DNA from: a virus
Length of the DNA: 32,834 nucleotides
IMG/VR virus record: IMGVR_UViG_3300020463_000072
Coordinates: 1 to 32,834 of that record
Strand: one strand, 5' to 3'
Below, one piece after another: positions 1 to 7,276 of the stretch. Every line of letters starts with the position of its first letter. Position 1 is the stretch's first letter. A program made the translations under genes and the position numbers. The notes under the pieces were generated by a model. The model had not been told where the DNA came from. It ran no database searches and saw only the letters and a list, made by a program, of their open reading frames with translations.

Positions 1-1530
1 ATTTCATTCGTTTATCAATATACAGTTCCTGCAGCTAATACAACTGTAGGTGTAACATTTGCAGCTGAGACTATAGTTGATTCTGGTAATAATGGTAATA
101 ATCAAATATGGGTAACAGCAGGAGTAGACAATCCATCTACTAACACCTCAACAGGTGGTACAGGTCAGATGCCTTATACTCTGGATAGGAACTCTAACAA
201 CCCACAATCTTTCCTAGTAGATGTTAAATTAGACCCAGATGGTACTTTAGCAGATTCAGGCGCAAACCCAGAAGTTTATTTCGCTTCTGATGCGGCAGGT
301 ACACAGTCTACCTCACCATGGTTCGTCTCGGTTAATAATATAAATAACGGACATACAGATTCTAATGGTGCAACTGCAGAGATAGCATTCACGGAAGGAA
401 TTGTTACAGGTAACACTCCAGGAGGCTATACTCCGGCGCCAGGTAATAATCTTAGCTCAAACTCACAATATGGTGGCTCACCAGGAGCTGAAACAATGGC
501 AGGACCACAACCTCCAAGTGGAAGTAACAACCAATGTTACATAATTATTAAACACCCAGCAGATCCTACTAACTATGTCTCAATCGACTATACAGGTTCA
601 AGCCAAGTAACTACAACTACTCAGGCACCTGTTACAACATATACATTTGAATGGACAACAGGAGGTAACAATACAGTTTCTCTACCGGCATCTCAAAGTA
701 ACCCTGCGACAGCAACACTTGGAGGGGTAAATAGATTTGACTTTACTTGGGATGGTCCTACCCTATCAGGCGGCAATGCTGCTAATAGTGACTTTAACTG
801 GCCAAATTGGAATGGTATGGCACCAGGCGCTACTTGTACTGTATATAATATGAATGATACGGCTCACAGTGGTGGCGACGGTTACGTTCACTTTGGCTGG
901 CAAGATAATGGAACTGGAGTTTCACTACAGACTAATGCAACAGGTGTAACATTTGATGGAAATGGTTCAAATGGTTCCGGACCATATACCCTAGATAGTA
1001 GTTCAGTTCTAACCTCTGGTTATATACAGGTCGCTGCAACGAACTGTCACGTCACAGGTACAGTAATGAATTTAGCTGATGGTTCCACAAAATTAGTTGA
1101 AGAGCTACAAGTTGGAGATGTACTTAAATCTTACACAATCCAAGGATTAGGTGAAGATGAGAATCAACAACCATGGCAAACATACTCTTCACAGATAAAT
1201 CAATGGTCTGCTACTGAAACAACAGCTGAGGTTAAATCTGTACTTAGTTCCTCATGGAGCAAGTATGTCAACATTAACAATGGTTTGACTAAAGTTACAG
1301 ATGAACACCCTGTTTTAATAAAAGGTGCTGGTAATGATATTTCTTTCAAAGCAGTTAAAGATGTTGTTGTCGGAGACTCCTTATATGTAAACGGAGCATG
1401 GGTAGAGGTAACATCTCTAGAAGAAGTCAACGAAAACATTACAGCATATAAAATTGATGTAGAAAGTGCTGATGTTTATTTAGCTGATGGCATACTGTGG
1501 CATAATGTTGAAAACGAAATAAAGAATTAA
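1..1530 (+). CDS. Virion structural protein with C-terminal Hint (intein-like) domain, 5' partial
   Basis: The reading frame is open from base 1, so the gene begins upstream; the first ATG, at 169, is internal. The visible part is 509 codons. The first ~340 are rich in Gly, Ser, Thr and Asn with short beta-type repeats (GPYTLD- or MPYTLD-like units) and a TTTTQAPVTT linker, as in surface-exposed phage structural proteins. The last ~160 codons form a Hint domain: Cys at 1045-1047 followed by GTVMNLADGSTKLVEELQVG (block A), a TDEHP motif at 1297-1311 (block B), and YLADGILWHN ending at 1506 (blocks F and G). His-Asn is followed by Val, not Cys, Ser or Thr, and only seven residues remain. Classical splicing is therefore unlikely; autocleavage, as in bacterial intein-like domains, is the better guess. 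Virion location is inferred from composition and neighbours. Confidence is high for Hint and moderate for structural role. Confidence 0.75.
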   Translation: MSFVYQYTVPAANTTVGVTFAAETIVDSGNNGNNQIWVTAGVDNPSTNTSTGGTGQMPYTLDRNSNNPQSFLVDVKLDPDGTLADSGANPEVYFASDAAGTQSTSPWFVSVNNINNGHTDSNGATAEIAFTEGIVTGNTPGGYTPAPGNNLSSNSQYGGSPGAETMAGPQPPSGSNNQCYIIIKHPADPTNYVSIDYTGSSQVTTTTQAPVTTYTFEWTTGGNNTVSLPASQSNPATATLGGVNRFDFTWDGPTLSGGNAANSDFNWPNWNGMAPGATCTVYNMNDTAHSGGDGYVHFGWQDNGTGVSLQTNATGVTFDGNGSNGSGPYTLDSSSVLTSGYIQVAATNCHVTGTVMNLADGSTKLVEELQVGDVLKSYTIQGLGEDENQQPWQTYSSQINQWSATETTAEVKSVLSSSWSKYVNINNGLTKVTDEHPVLIKGAGNDISFKAVKDVVVGDSLYVNGAWVEVTSLEEVNENITAYKIDVESADVYLADGILWHNVENEIKN

Positions 1531-1541
1531 GATATATAATA
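1530..1541 (+). promoter_or_regulatory. Candidate phage late promoter AGATATATAATA (copy 1)
   Basis: Exact copy of a 12-base motif found four times in the window, here starting on the last base of the Hint gene's stop codon and 28 bases before the ATG of the acidic protein. It resembles the T4 late element TATAAATA. The downstream leader is almost entirely A and T. Confidence 0.65.
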
Positions 1542-1569
1542 ATATATTATTAAAATAAAACTAGTAAAA

Positions 1570-2247
1570 ATGGCTAAAAAAATACTATCATTTGAAGAAT
1601 ATCAAGTTCAACTTAAAGCTGAGCAAGATAACGTAGATACTACAGAAGAAGTAGAAAAAGAAGAGTGTCCTTGTGGCGAAGACGAAGACGGTAACTGTTT
1701 AGAGTGTGATGACGATGTAATCGTTGCAGCTCCAGTTGAAGACGAAGACGAGGATGACGAAGACGAAAAAGAAGAAGACGAAGACGATGGTGACGACGAT
1801 GATGATGATTCTGATGAAGATGATGACGATGATGAAGACGATGATGATGAAGAAGATGACGATGAAGAATCTGACGAAGAAGAGTCTGAAGAAGCTCCTG
1901 AAGAAGGTGGTGAAGAAGTTGAGTCGGAAGGAGGAGAAGAAGCAGCACCAGCAGTAGAAGCTCCATCTGTAGAAGAAATGTTAAAAGAGTCTTACGCTAA
2001 AGTTAAAGAAGCTGCAATGGCTTACGAAAAAGACGATTACCAAGACCATACATTAGAAATGTATATGAAAGAGAATGCAGCTCTAATTGCTACTCTTGCA
2101 GCACAAGCGATGGAAGAGGGTTACGGTGAAGTTAAAGAGACTGAATTAACTCAAGAAATGTACGAGGCACACTGCAACGAGATGAAAGAAGCTTATGTTA
2201 AGAAAATGGATGAGCTTAAAGAAGTATACGGAGCAGCAAAAGAGTAA
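1570..2247 (+). CDS. Highly acidic Asp/Glu-rich protein, possible head core or internal protein
   Basis: 225 aa. Residues ~57-125 are an almost unbroken Asp/Glu tract; residues ~135-225 are helical and charged with a predicted coiled-coil character. Before the tract lies CPCGEDEDGNCLEC (Cys33, 35, 43, 46), a possible metal-binding knuckle. The N-terminus MAKKILSFEEYQVQLKAE resembles the MKTYQEF-type capsid-targeting peptide of T4 internal proteins, and the acidic composition recalls small T4 prohead core proteins such as gp67. Both comparisons are inferences from composition, not recognised homology. It is the first gene after a late-promoter motif and lies seven bases upstream of the next gene. 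The Asp/Glu tract is encoded by mixed GAT/GAC/GAA/GAG codons. Confidence 0.7.
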   Translation: MAKKILSFEEYQVQLKAEQDNVDTTEEVEKEECPCGEDEDGNCLECDDDVIVAAPVEDEDEDDEDEKEEDEDDGDDDDDDSDEDDDDDEDDDDEEDDDEESDEEESEEAPEEGGEEVESEGGEEAAPAVEAPSVEEMLKESYAKVKEAAMAYEKDDYQDHTLEMYMKENAALIATLAAQAMEEGYGEVKETELTQEMYEAHCNEMKEAYVKKMDELKEVYGAAKE

Positions 2248-2254
2248 TAGAACT

Positions 2255-2881
2255 ATGAAATACATTAAGTCGATAAACGAATTAAAAGAGGCTAGACAGG
2301 CTCCTGCAAAGAGATTATTTAAAGATGTTGTTAAAGGCAACACTTCCTCTATCGAGGGTCAAAAAATCTCTAAGGAAATGGCTCAAGCTGCATTAGACTG
2401 GTTTGACAGATCTGTATATGCTAGAAAATATGCAAATCAAGTTCAAAAGGCTGGTATGGGCGCAATAGCACCATTGGTCTTTGGAGACTACTGGGGTATT
2501 AAGAAAAGAATTCCTTCTAAACTTAAAGCAGAATTTAAAGAACTACAACAAGTCTACAAGAGAGAAATGGCTGAGTCAATTTTAACTGAGTCAGATGCAA
2601 CTCCTACTATGATGTTAGCACAAGAAATTGACGGTGCTGAATACCACATGGCTTATTCAGATGGTGGTATTGGTGTAGATGCTAGATCGACTAAGAAGAC
2701 TTGGGATGATGGCGTACCAGTACTTAAGTATATCGCAAGAGCTCCTAAGAAGTCTGTAGATATACCAAAAGGTAAATTTGAAGTAGTTATTGATGATAAA
2801 TACGGATGGTATTACTGGGAACATAAAGGTACTTGGTATGGTATGGAACAAGATGGCGAAGCACCTCCCTTTGAATACTAA
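2255..2881 (+). CDS. Hypothetical protein with capsid-targeting-like N-terminus
   Basis: 208 aa; family not recognised. I chose the ATG at 2255, seven bases after the previous stop, over an in-frame ATG at 2195 inside that gene, because the resulting N-terminus MKYIKSINELKEA resembles T4 capsid-targeting sequences. It also contains L-K-E before Ala, which fits the (Leu/Ile)-x-Glu cleavage rule of the T4 prohead protease gp21. The middle is basic and helical (~15-105). The C-terminal third is rich in Trp and Tyr (YGWYYWEH, GTWYGME), suggesting a small beta domain. It is the last gene before a strong terminator, so it probably shares a late transcript with the acidic protein. Role as an internal head protein is a guess. 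Confidence 0.65.
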   Translation: MKYIKSINELKEARQAPAKRLFKDVVKGNTSSIEGQKISKEMAQAALDWFDRSVYARKYANQVQKAGMGAIAPLVFGDYWGIKKRIPSKLKAEFKELQQVYKREMAESILTESDATPTMMLAQEIDGAEYHMAYSDGGIGVDARSTKKTWDDGVPVLKYIARAPKKSVDIPKGKFEVVIDDKYGWYYWEHKGTWYGMEQDGEAPPFEY

Positions 2882-2910
2882 GCAGGCACACATTTTAGAA
2901 ACTTTTAGAG

Positions 2911-2947
2911 AAGTCTATGTATAATTAATGAATACATAGACTTTTTT
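2911..2947 (+). terminator. Intrinsic terminator, 12-bp perfect stem plus T6
   Basis: AAGTCTATGTAT (2911-2922) and ATACATAGACTT (2932-2943) are exact reverse complements around a 9-base loop, and six T residues run from 2942 to 2947. It ends the late unit 1570-2881. The dCMP deaminase ATG follows only three bases after the T run. Confidence 0.85.
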
Positions 2948-2950
2948 AGT

Positions 2951-3457
2951 ATGCCTAGAATACCAGTTGATTTAATTTATATGCAGATGGCTTATCAAAT
3001 AGCCAAGCTCTCGTACGCTAAACGTAGGCGCGTTGGTTGCATTATCGTGAAAGATACACAGGTAATATCAACTGGGTATAACGGTACGCCACATGGCTTT
3101 GATAACAACTGTGAAGAGGAACAAGTCAGAGAGATTGAGAATGAAAATCATAAACAGGTTCTAGAAGAAAAGGGTTATTCATGTGATGACACTTGTTGTT
3201 CTAAAGAGGTAACTAAAAGAGAGGTCTTACATGCAGAGTCTAACGCTCTAGCAAAGGTAAGTAAATCTACACTAAGTGCAGAAGGCGCAGATATGTATAT
3301 CACTACATGCCCATGTTTCGACTGCTCAAAATTAATTATTCAATCAGGTATTAAAAGAGTATTCTACTCAGAAAATTATAGAGATATGTCTGGTATTGCT
3401 CTGTTAGAAAAAGCAGGTATTGAAGTAAATGAGGTAATATCTTGGAACGCAGAGTAA
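2951..3457 (+). CDS. cd: dCMP deaminase (deoxycytidylate deaminase)
   Basis: 168 aa. Zinc-dependent deamination of dCMP to dUMP, feeding dTMP synthesis in the cytoplasm. The N-terminal signature RRRVGCIIVKD then STGYNGTPHG (~25-50) is typical of the family. The catalytic motif is H94-A-E96, and PCFDC (121-125) supplies Cys122 and Cys125 for zinc. The segment between (~54-90) holds further Cys residues (C54, C78, C82, C83), as in phage-type enzymes with an additional zinc site; that second site is an inference. The ATG at 2951 is the only in-frame start before a stop at 2906, and it sits just after a terminator hairpin with no ribosome-binding sequence. The 3' end overlaps the helicase gene by 16 bases. 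T4 carries the equivalent gene cd. Confidence 0.92.
   Translation: MPRIPVDLIYMQMAYQIAKLSYAKRRRVGCIIVKDTQVISTGYNGTPHGFDNNCEEEQVREIENENHKQVLEEKGYSCDDTCCSKEVTKREVLHAESNALAKVSKSTLSAEGADMYITTCPCFDCSKLIIQSGIKRVFYSENYRDMSGIALLEKAGIEVNEVISWNAE
3431..3444 (+). promoter_or_regulatory. Shine-Dalgarno-like GAGGT deciding a TTG start
   Basis: GAGGT at 3431-3435 lies six bases before TTG at 3442, inside the end of the dCMP deaminase gene. An in-frame stop at 3430 excludes earlier starts, and the next in-frame ATG lies beyond Walker A, so TTG is the best start. It is one of very few SD-like sites in the window. Confidence 0.5.
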
Positions 3458-5172
3458 GTCAAATTATTGATGACTCACTAAAGACAAATAAATTTGGTGA
3501 AGGGTTCTCATTCAGAGAAGGGCAGCGAGAAGTCGTTGAAGCTATCTGCAATCACTATCTCGAAGATCCAGAGGGCACGGTTATTCTAGATGCTCCAACT
3601 GGAAGCGGTAAGTCACTAATTGCTATGTGGACCGCGCACGTTCTAAAAGAACTCGGTAAGCAGGGTTATCTGGTTACATCCGACCTAATGCTACAGGATC
3701 AGTATGAAGAAGACTTCAGGAGACTAAAACTGGATTGGCCCAGTATCAGAGGAGTAGACAACTATGAATGTAATGTAAATGGTCTCACGTTCTCTCTAGC
3801 AGACTGTAAGATGAAAGGTATTGGATATGAAGCTGCAGAGAAACTATCATGCTGGGGAACCTGTGGGTATCTACAAGCCAGAAAGCGCGCGAAGGAGCTA
3901 CCTGTAGCTCTCTTCAACTACTCATATTATCTAATACAAAGGAATTATGTAGAAGACAAGATGATAGATCAGGGTAGAGAAGTACCTTTTACACAGAGAG
4001 ACTTTGTATTCTTTGATGAAGCACATAAGGTAGACAATATAGTACAGTCACACTTCTCACCTAGATTAGAGACCAGTACACCTAAGATATTCAGAGAGGT
4101 AAACAAATTCGTACAGAAAAATGCAATCAATGCTGCCTGGGTATCTGAGAACAGAATAGCAGATATTGTCGACCGCTTAATGCGGGAAGACGATCACCAG
4201 GAGTTAATGAGGCACATTGGAGAGTTCAGAGGTATTGCCGTCATTTATCGCCGAGTCCAGTCAGCGGCCCTAATCCAAAGTAAGATGAGATTTAAACATG
4301 GTGAAGTTCCTAGAGAGTGGCAGACTTTTTTTGGACGAATGGACAGACTAAAAGACATCTGGTGCAAGTTTGATGACTATCATGACATAATTAAAGAGCT
4401 CGGCACTGATGCAATCGTTATTAATCGAAAAGAGAACGAAACTCAATTCTTATGTTTAGAAGAAGCAATGATGATTGATAAATTCTTACAGAAGAAGAGT
4501 GGTTTTAAAGTCTTTATGTCAGCAACTCTAGGTGATATTAGATCTTATGCGAGACATACTAAAATGGGTAATGCTAAAGTTATCAGAATGAGTAACAATT
4601 TTTCCTACGAAAAATCCCCCGTGGTTTTCATTAATAGGCACAAATTGTCTTTTAGAGAACGCGAACAAAATCTCCCCAAGGTAGTAAAGACACTTGACAA
4701 GATCTTAGAGAAACATAAAGGACAAAGTGGAATTATTCACGCCGGTTCCTATGATTTCACAAACTACATCAATAAACATTCTAAACATAAGTTCAGTTTT
4801 ATTACCTATGATGTAGCGAAAGAAAGACAGGTCGCAATCAGAAACTTTAATGAAAACGATGGTAAAATACTTGTAGGTCCCTCTCTGTTGGAAGGTTTAG
4901 ACTTAAAAGATGACAAATCTAGATTTCAGATTTTCTTTAAAGTACCATATCCATCATTGAATGACCCGCTAGTAAAAGCTAAAATGTCTGCATTTCCAGA
5001 CTGGTATGATTGGAAAACAGGCATTGCAGTACAACAAGGATCTGGTCGTAGTATCAGATCTAAAGATGATTGGGCAGTAACTTATATTTTAGATGCTTGT
5101 TTTAGAAGCTTGATAAATAAAAAAGGGTTATTCCCTCCATCTTTTGAAGAAAGATTAAAAACAATTTACTAA
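3442..5172 (+). CDS. XPD/DinG (Rad3-like) superfamily 2 helicase with Fe-S cluster cysteines
   Basis: 576 aa, TTG start. An ATP-dependent DNA helicase, presumably 5'-3' like XPD and DinG. Motif Q-like FREGQREVV at 24-32, Walker A APTGSGKS at 51-58, DEAH box at 192-195, and motif VI QGSGRSIRSKDDW near 532-544. Between Walker A and DEAH lie four cysteines (110, 122, 137, 141) spaced as in the 4Fe-4S domain of XPD/DinG, followed by the family's FNYSYYL segment. T4's own helicases (gp41, Dda, UvsW) are of other types, so this is an addition to the usual T4-like set. It follows dCMP deaminase with a 16-base overlap and touches the next gene through TAATG, suggesting translational coupling. Arginine codons CGC, CGA and CGG are more frequent here than in the AGA-dominated neighbours. 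The role could be replication, repair or recombination. Confidence 0.85.
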   Translation: MERRVSQIIDDSLKTNKFGEGFSFREGQREVVEAICNHYLEDPEGTVILDAPTGSGKSLIAMWTAHVLKELGKQGYLVTSDLMLQDQYEEDFRRLKLDWPSIRGVDNYECNVNGLTFSLADCKMKGIGYEAAEKLSCWGTCGYLQARKRAKELPVALFNYSYYLIQRNYVEDKMIDQGREVPFTQRDFVFFDEAHKVDNIVQSHFSPRLETSTPKIFREVNKFVQKNAINAAWVSENRIADIVDRLMREDDHQELMRHIGEFRGIAVIYRRVQSAALIQSKMRFKHGEVPREWQTFFGRMDRLKDIWCKFDDYHDIIKELGTDAIVINRKENETQFLCLEEAMMIDKFLQKKSGFKVFMSATLGDIRSYARHTKMGNAKVIRMSNNFSYEKSPVVFINRHKLSFREREQNLPKVVKTLDKILEKHKGQSGIIHAGSYDFTNYINKHSKHKFSFITYDVAKERQVAIRNFNENDGKILVGPSLLEGLDLKDDKSRFQIFFKVPYPSLNDPLVKAKMSAFPDWYDWKTGIAVQQGSGRSIRSKDDWAVTYILDACFRSLINKKGLFPPSFEERLKTIY

Positions 5173-5759
5173 TGGCATACAGTTTACTTACTATAGACAA
5201 TTTTTACAATAATCCTGATGAGGTAAGAGCATTTGCACTAGGACAAGATTTTGGTGTGAAAGGTAATTATCCAGGTCAGAGAACAAAACCATTCCTATCA
5301 GATACTACTAAAGAGTATATAGCTAAACATCTAAAAGAAATACATGGAGAACCTGATTTTCCTGAAGATGAAGATAGTTATTGTGGAGCATTTCAATATA
5401 CAACTGCAGCAGATAGAACCTGGATACACGCCGATGGCTGGAATAACTGGGCAGGTGTATGGTATGGAACTCCTAACGCACCTCTATCCGGTGGTACAGC
5501 TATCTTTAAACATAAAGCGACTGGTTTAACCAGAACGCCGCGTTTAGCAGATGGTACAGTAAATCAAGAGCTTCTAGATAGAGTTTATCTAGATTGCCAA
5601 GATCTTACTAAATGGGAAGTAGTAGATCGAGTAGGTAATGTATACAACAGATTAGTATTATACCATGGTGATTTATTTCATGCCTCTTTAGATTATTTCG
5701 GCAGAGATATTAATGATGGTAGATTATTTCAAACCTTTTTCTTTAACACTAAAAACTAA
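5172..5759 (+). CDS. 2OG-Fe(II) oxygenase-like protein (DUF6445-like)
   Basis: 195 aa. The pattern fits the double-stranded beta-helix dioxygenase fold: H86-x-D88 within TWIHADGWNNWAG, a distal His in YHGDLFHAS (H165 or H170), and R184 within DGRLFQTFFF as a candidate 2-oxoglutarate-binding residue. Such enzymes hydroxylate proteins, nucleic acids or small molecules using Fe(II), O2 and 2-oxoglutarate, and they are frequent in marine T4-like phages. The substrate cannot be read from the sequence. The start shares one base with the helicase stop (TAATG). The family name is from recall of the motif arrangement, so confidence in the fold is greater than in the exact family. Confidence 0.7.
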   Translation: MAYSLLTIDNFYNNPDEVRAFALGQDFGVKGNYPGQRTKPFLSDTTKEYIAKHLKEIHGEPDFPEDEDSYCGAFQYTTAADRTWIHADGWNNWAGVWYGTPNAPLSGGTAIFKHKATGLTRTPRLADGTVNQELLDRVYLDCQDLTKWEVVDRVGNVYNRLVLYHGDLFHASLDYFGRDINDGRLFQTFFFNTKN

Positions 5760-5762
5760 AAC

Positions 5763-5984
5763 ATGGGATTCAACAAACTAAACTTACCAGACCTAGACGT
5801 CTTAAAAGAACAGTTAGCACAATGGGGTAAAGATGACTTCACTGCTTATTGGAAAAACCTCTTTGAAAGAAGAGATTCTATCTGTGGTCCGGTAGATTCA
5901 CATGACTTTATTAAACTTTTTCTAAATCGTGAGTATAATTATAGAAAGACTGGTCAAATTGAGTTTGACTTTGATGAAGTCTAG
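5763..5984 (+). CDS. Small hypothetical protein, 73 aa
   Basis: Not recognised. It has an acidic, mostly helical composition with an aromatic centre (DDFTAYWKNLFERRDSICG) and an acidic end (EFDFDEV). It starts three bases after the oxygenase gene, with an A-rich leader (CTAAAACATG). The tight packing and the absence of an alternative frame support it as a real gene. Confidence 0.6.
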   Translation: MGFNKLNLPDLDVLKEQLAQWGKDDFTAYWKNLFERRDSICGPVDSHDFIKLFLNREYNYRKTGQIEFDFDEV

Positions 5985-6000
5985 TTTTAAAAACAATAAT

Positions 6001-6594
6001 ATGACAACAGAAGCTAAAGAACAAACAAAGCCTAAAATATATGTTTGGTCAAAGACTGAACGTGCTGGAGACATTGTAACAGTAGACACTACTGATGGCG
6101 GTTTCACTGTATTTACAGATGGTACAAGGATTAACACTAGTTTAATGAGTGAGTTTTTAATGGAGGCTGCAAATAATAAACAAGCAGCAGCTATCGCGAA
6201 ACCATTCGTAGATGTTGAAGAGTCAAAAGGACTTTCAGAAGTGAAAGAACCACAGAGAGATCCAGAACCAGTAGAAACTGGAACAGTTAACGTGATGTTA
6301 GAGATGCTGAGAAAGATGAGCGCTAAGAATACTCTAACAATGCCTATCGAATTAAATTTACCTTCCGCTGAAGTATATTCATTATTCAAAGATCAGATGG
6401 ATATTACAGAAGAAGAGTTAAATGACCATATAATAGAGCTGGTACTGAGCCAGATAGATAACTTACAAGAACAATTAAAGCCTCAGGCAAAAGAATTTAT
6501 TAACGATTACTACAATGGCAGAACAACAAAAAAGCGTGTCAATAGAAAAGACACAAGAAGCTCCGCAAACACCGGGCCCGACATTACTTACTAG
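6001..6594 (+). CDS. Hypothetical protein, 197 aa
   Basis: Not recognised. The start at 6001 (leader AAAAACAATAATATG) is preferred to an in-frame ATG at 5929 inside the previous gene. N-terminal ~50 residues look like a small beta domain (KIYVWSKTERAGDIVTVDTT, TVFTDGTRI). A Pro/Glu-rich linker follows (~70-95), then a helical C-terminal half (~95-170), then a basic tail (TTKKRVNRKDTR). The last 80 bases overlap the next gene in another frame. It lies in the cassette of small genes between the nucleotide-metabolism genes and the baseplate operon. An assembly-factor role is possible but unsupported. Confidence 0.6.
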   Translation: MTTEAKEQTKPKIYVWSKTERAGDIVTVDTTDGGFTVFTDGTRINTSLMSEFLMEAANNKQAAAIAKPFVDVEESKGLSEVKEPQRDPEPVETGTVNVMLEMLRKMSAKNTLTMPIELNLPSAEVYSLFKDQMDITEEELNDHIIELVLSQIDNLQEQLKPQAKEFINDYYNGRTTKKRVNRKDTRSSANTGPDITY

Positions 6595-6946
6595 AAGACA
6601 AAGAAGATTTTACCTAAAGCAACAAGGTGCTTTAAAGTATATTCAATCTTTGAGCTTTAATGATAGAGCAGAGTTAAGAAGACAGAATATAGAGAACGGT
6701 AGAAAATTACATCAACAACATCTGGATATTATTGAAAAAAGAAATCATGAGATGTTAGAAGCAAAATTAGTTTCTCTAAAGGAGAGTTGGACTGCTATCG
6801 GTTACAACAAAGAAGAACAAGACAAATTAGAAGAGGCTTGGGCTTTAGGTGTTGTAAAAGATAAAGAAAATTATAGAGCTGACAAAAAGAAAGCTAAAGC
6901 CTTACATAAAGAGGTGAATGCTTCTTTTCAGTCTAGAAAAAAGTAA
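6515..6946 (+). CDS. Basic, helical hypothetical protein, 143 aa
   Basis: Not recognised. It is strongly charged and helical throughout (RRQRRFYLKQQGALKYIQ near 27-44, then long Glu/Lys heptad-like stretches), consistent with a coiled coil. It starts 80 bases before the end of the preceding gene. The first ~27 residues are therefore encoded in DNA that is also read in the other frame. The next possible in-frame ATG is well inside the charged region, so the overlapping start at ATG 6515 (context TACAATGGCAGAA) seems best. Confidence 0.6.
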   Translation: MAEQQKSVSIEKTQEAPQTPGPTLLTRRQRRFYLKQQGALKYIQSLSFNDRAELRRQNIENGRKLHQQHLDIIEKRNHEMLEAKLVSLKESWTAIGYNKEEQDKLEEAWALGVVKDKENYRADKKKAKALHKEVNASFQSRKK

Positions 6947-6952
6947 AACAGA

Positions 6953-7276
6953 ATGATTACGATTTCAATAGAACCAGCTGACAACGGTGTTGTCAAATTT
7001 TTGATTGATGATAACGTCAACGGTGGAGGTGAAGAATACACTTCCAGAGTTGTATATGAATTTGAAGGTATTGCTGGTAGAGCTAATCAGATTAAATTCT
7101 TAAAAGATCTTATTTTAGATCTAGGCCTATCGACAGGTTCTGATTTAGATAAAGATAAAATCGTAATTAAATCTGAGTGGGGAACACAGTATGTTCCTAA
7201 TGAAGCAGAAATTAAAAACAGGATCTCACAATTAGAAAAAGAATTAAAAAGGTTGAGGTCTAAAGACAAGAAATGA
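6953..7276 (+). CDS. Hypothetical protein, 107 aa
   Basis: Not recognised. N-terminal ~45 residues look beta-rich (MITISIEPADNGVVKFLIDD), and the C-terminal ~25 residues form a short basic coiled coil (ISQLEKELKRLRSKDKK). It starts six bases after the previous stop and overlaps the next gene by four bases (ATGA), which suggests translational coupling. Confidence 0.6.
   Translation: MITISIEPADNGVVKFLIDDNVNGGGEEYTSRVVYEFEGIAGRANQIKFLKDLILDLGLSTGSDLDKDKIVIKSEWGTQYVPNEAEIKNRISQLEKELKRLRSKDKK

Noticed and set aside
846-856. TATAATATGAAT-like promoter sequence inside the Hint-protein gene
   Set aside because: It lies inside coding sequence without the AGA prefix and heads no gene.
1045-1530. A complete splicing intein with a C-extein
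   Set aside because: The residue after His-Asn is Val and only seven residues follow, so there is no functional C-extein or +1 nucleophile.
1640-1966. Antisense frame rich in Leu and His opposite the acidic protein gene
   Set aside because: It is the mirror image of the GAT/GAC/GAA repeats, has extreme composition and no start context; the sense frame explains the sequence.
2146-2343. Antisense frame encoding a hydrophobic, membrane-like 65-aa peptide
   Set aside because: It lies across the ends of two convincing sense genes and its hydrophobicity is the complement of Lys/Glu codons.
2866-2910. Bacteroidota host-type promoter (TTTG / TAnnTTTG) before the dCMP deaminase
   Set aside because: A TTTG is present but no acceptable TAnnTTTG at the right distance.
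6528-6534. A_AAA_AAG slippery heptamer in frame near the end of the 6001-6594 gene
   Set aside because: A -1 shift leads to a TAG stop at 6543, whereas the overlapping gene is in the +1 frame; programmed frameshifting into it is not supported.
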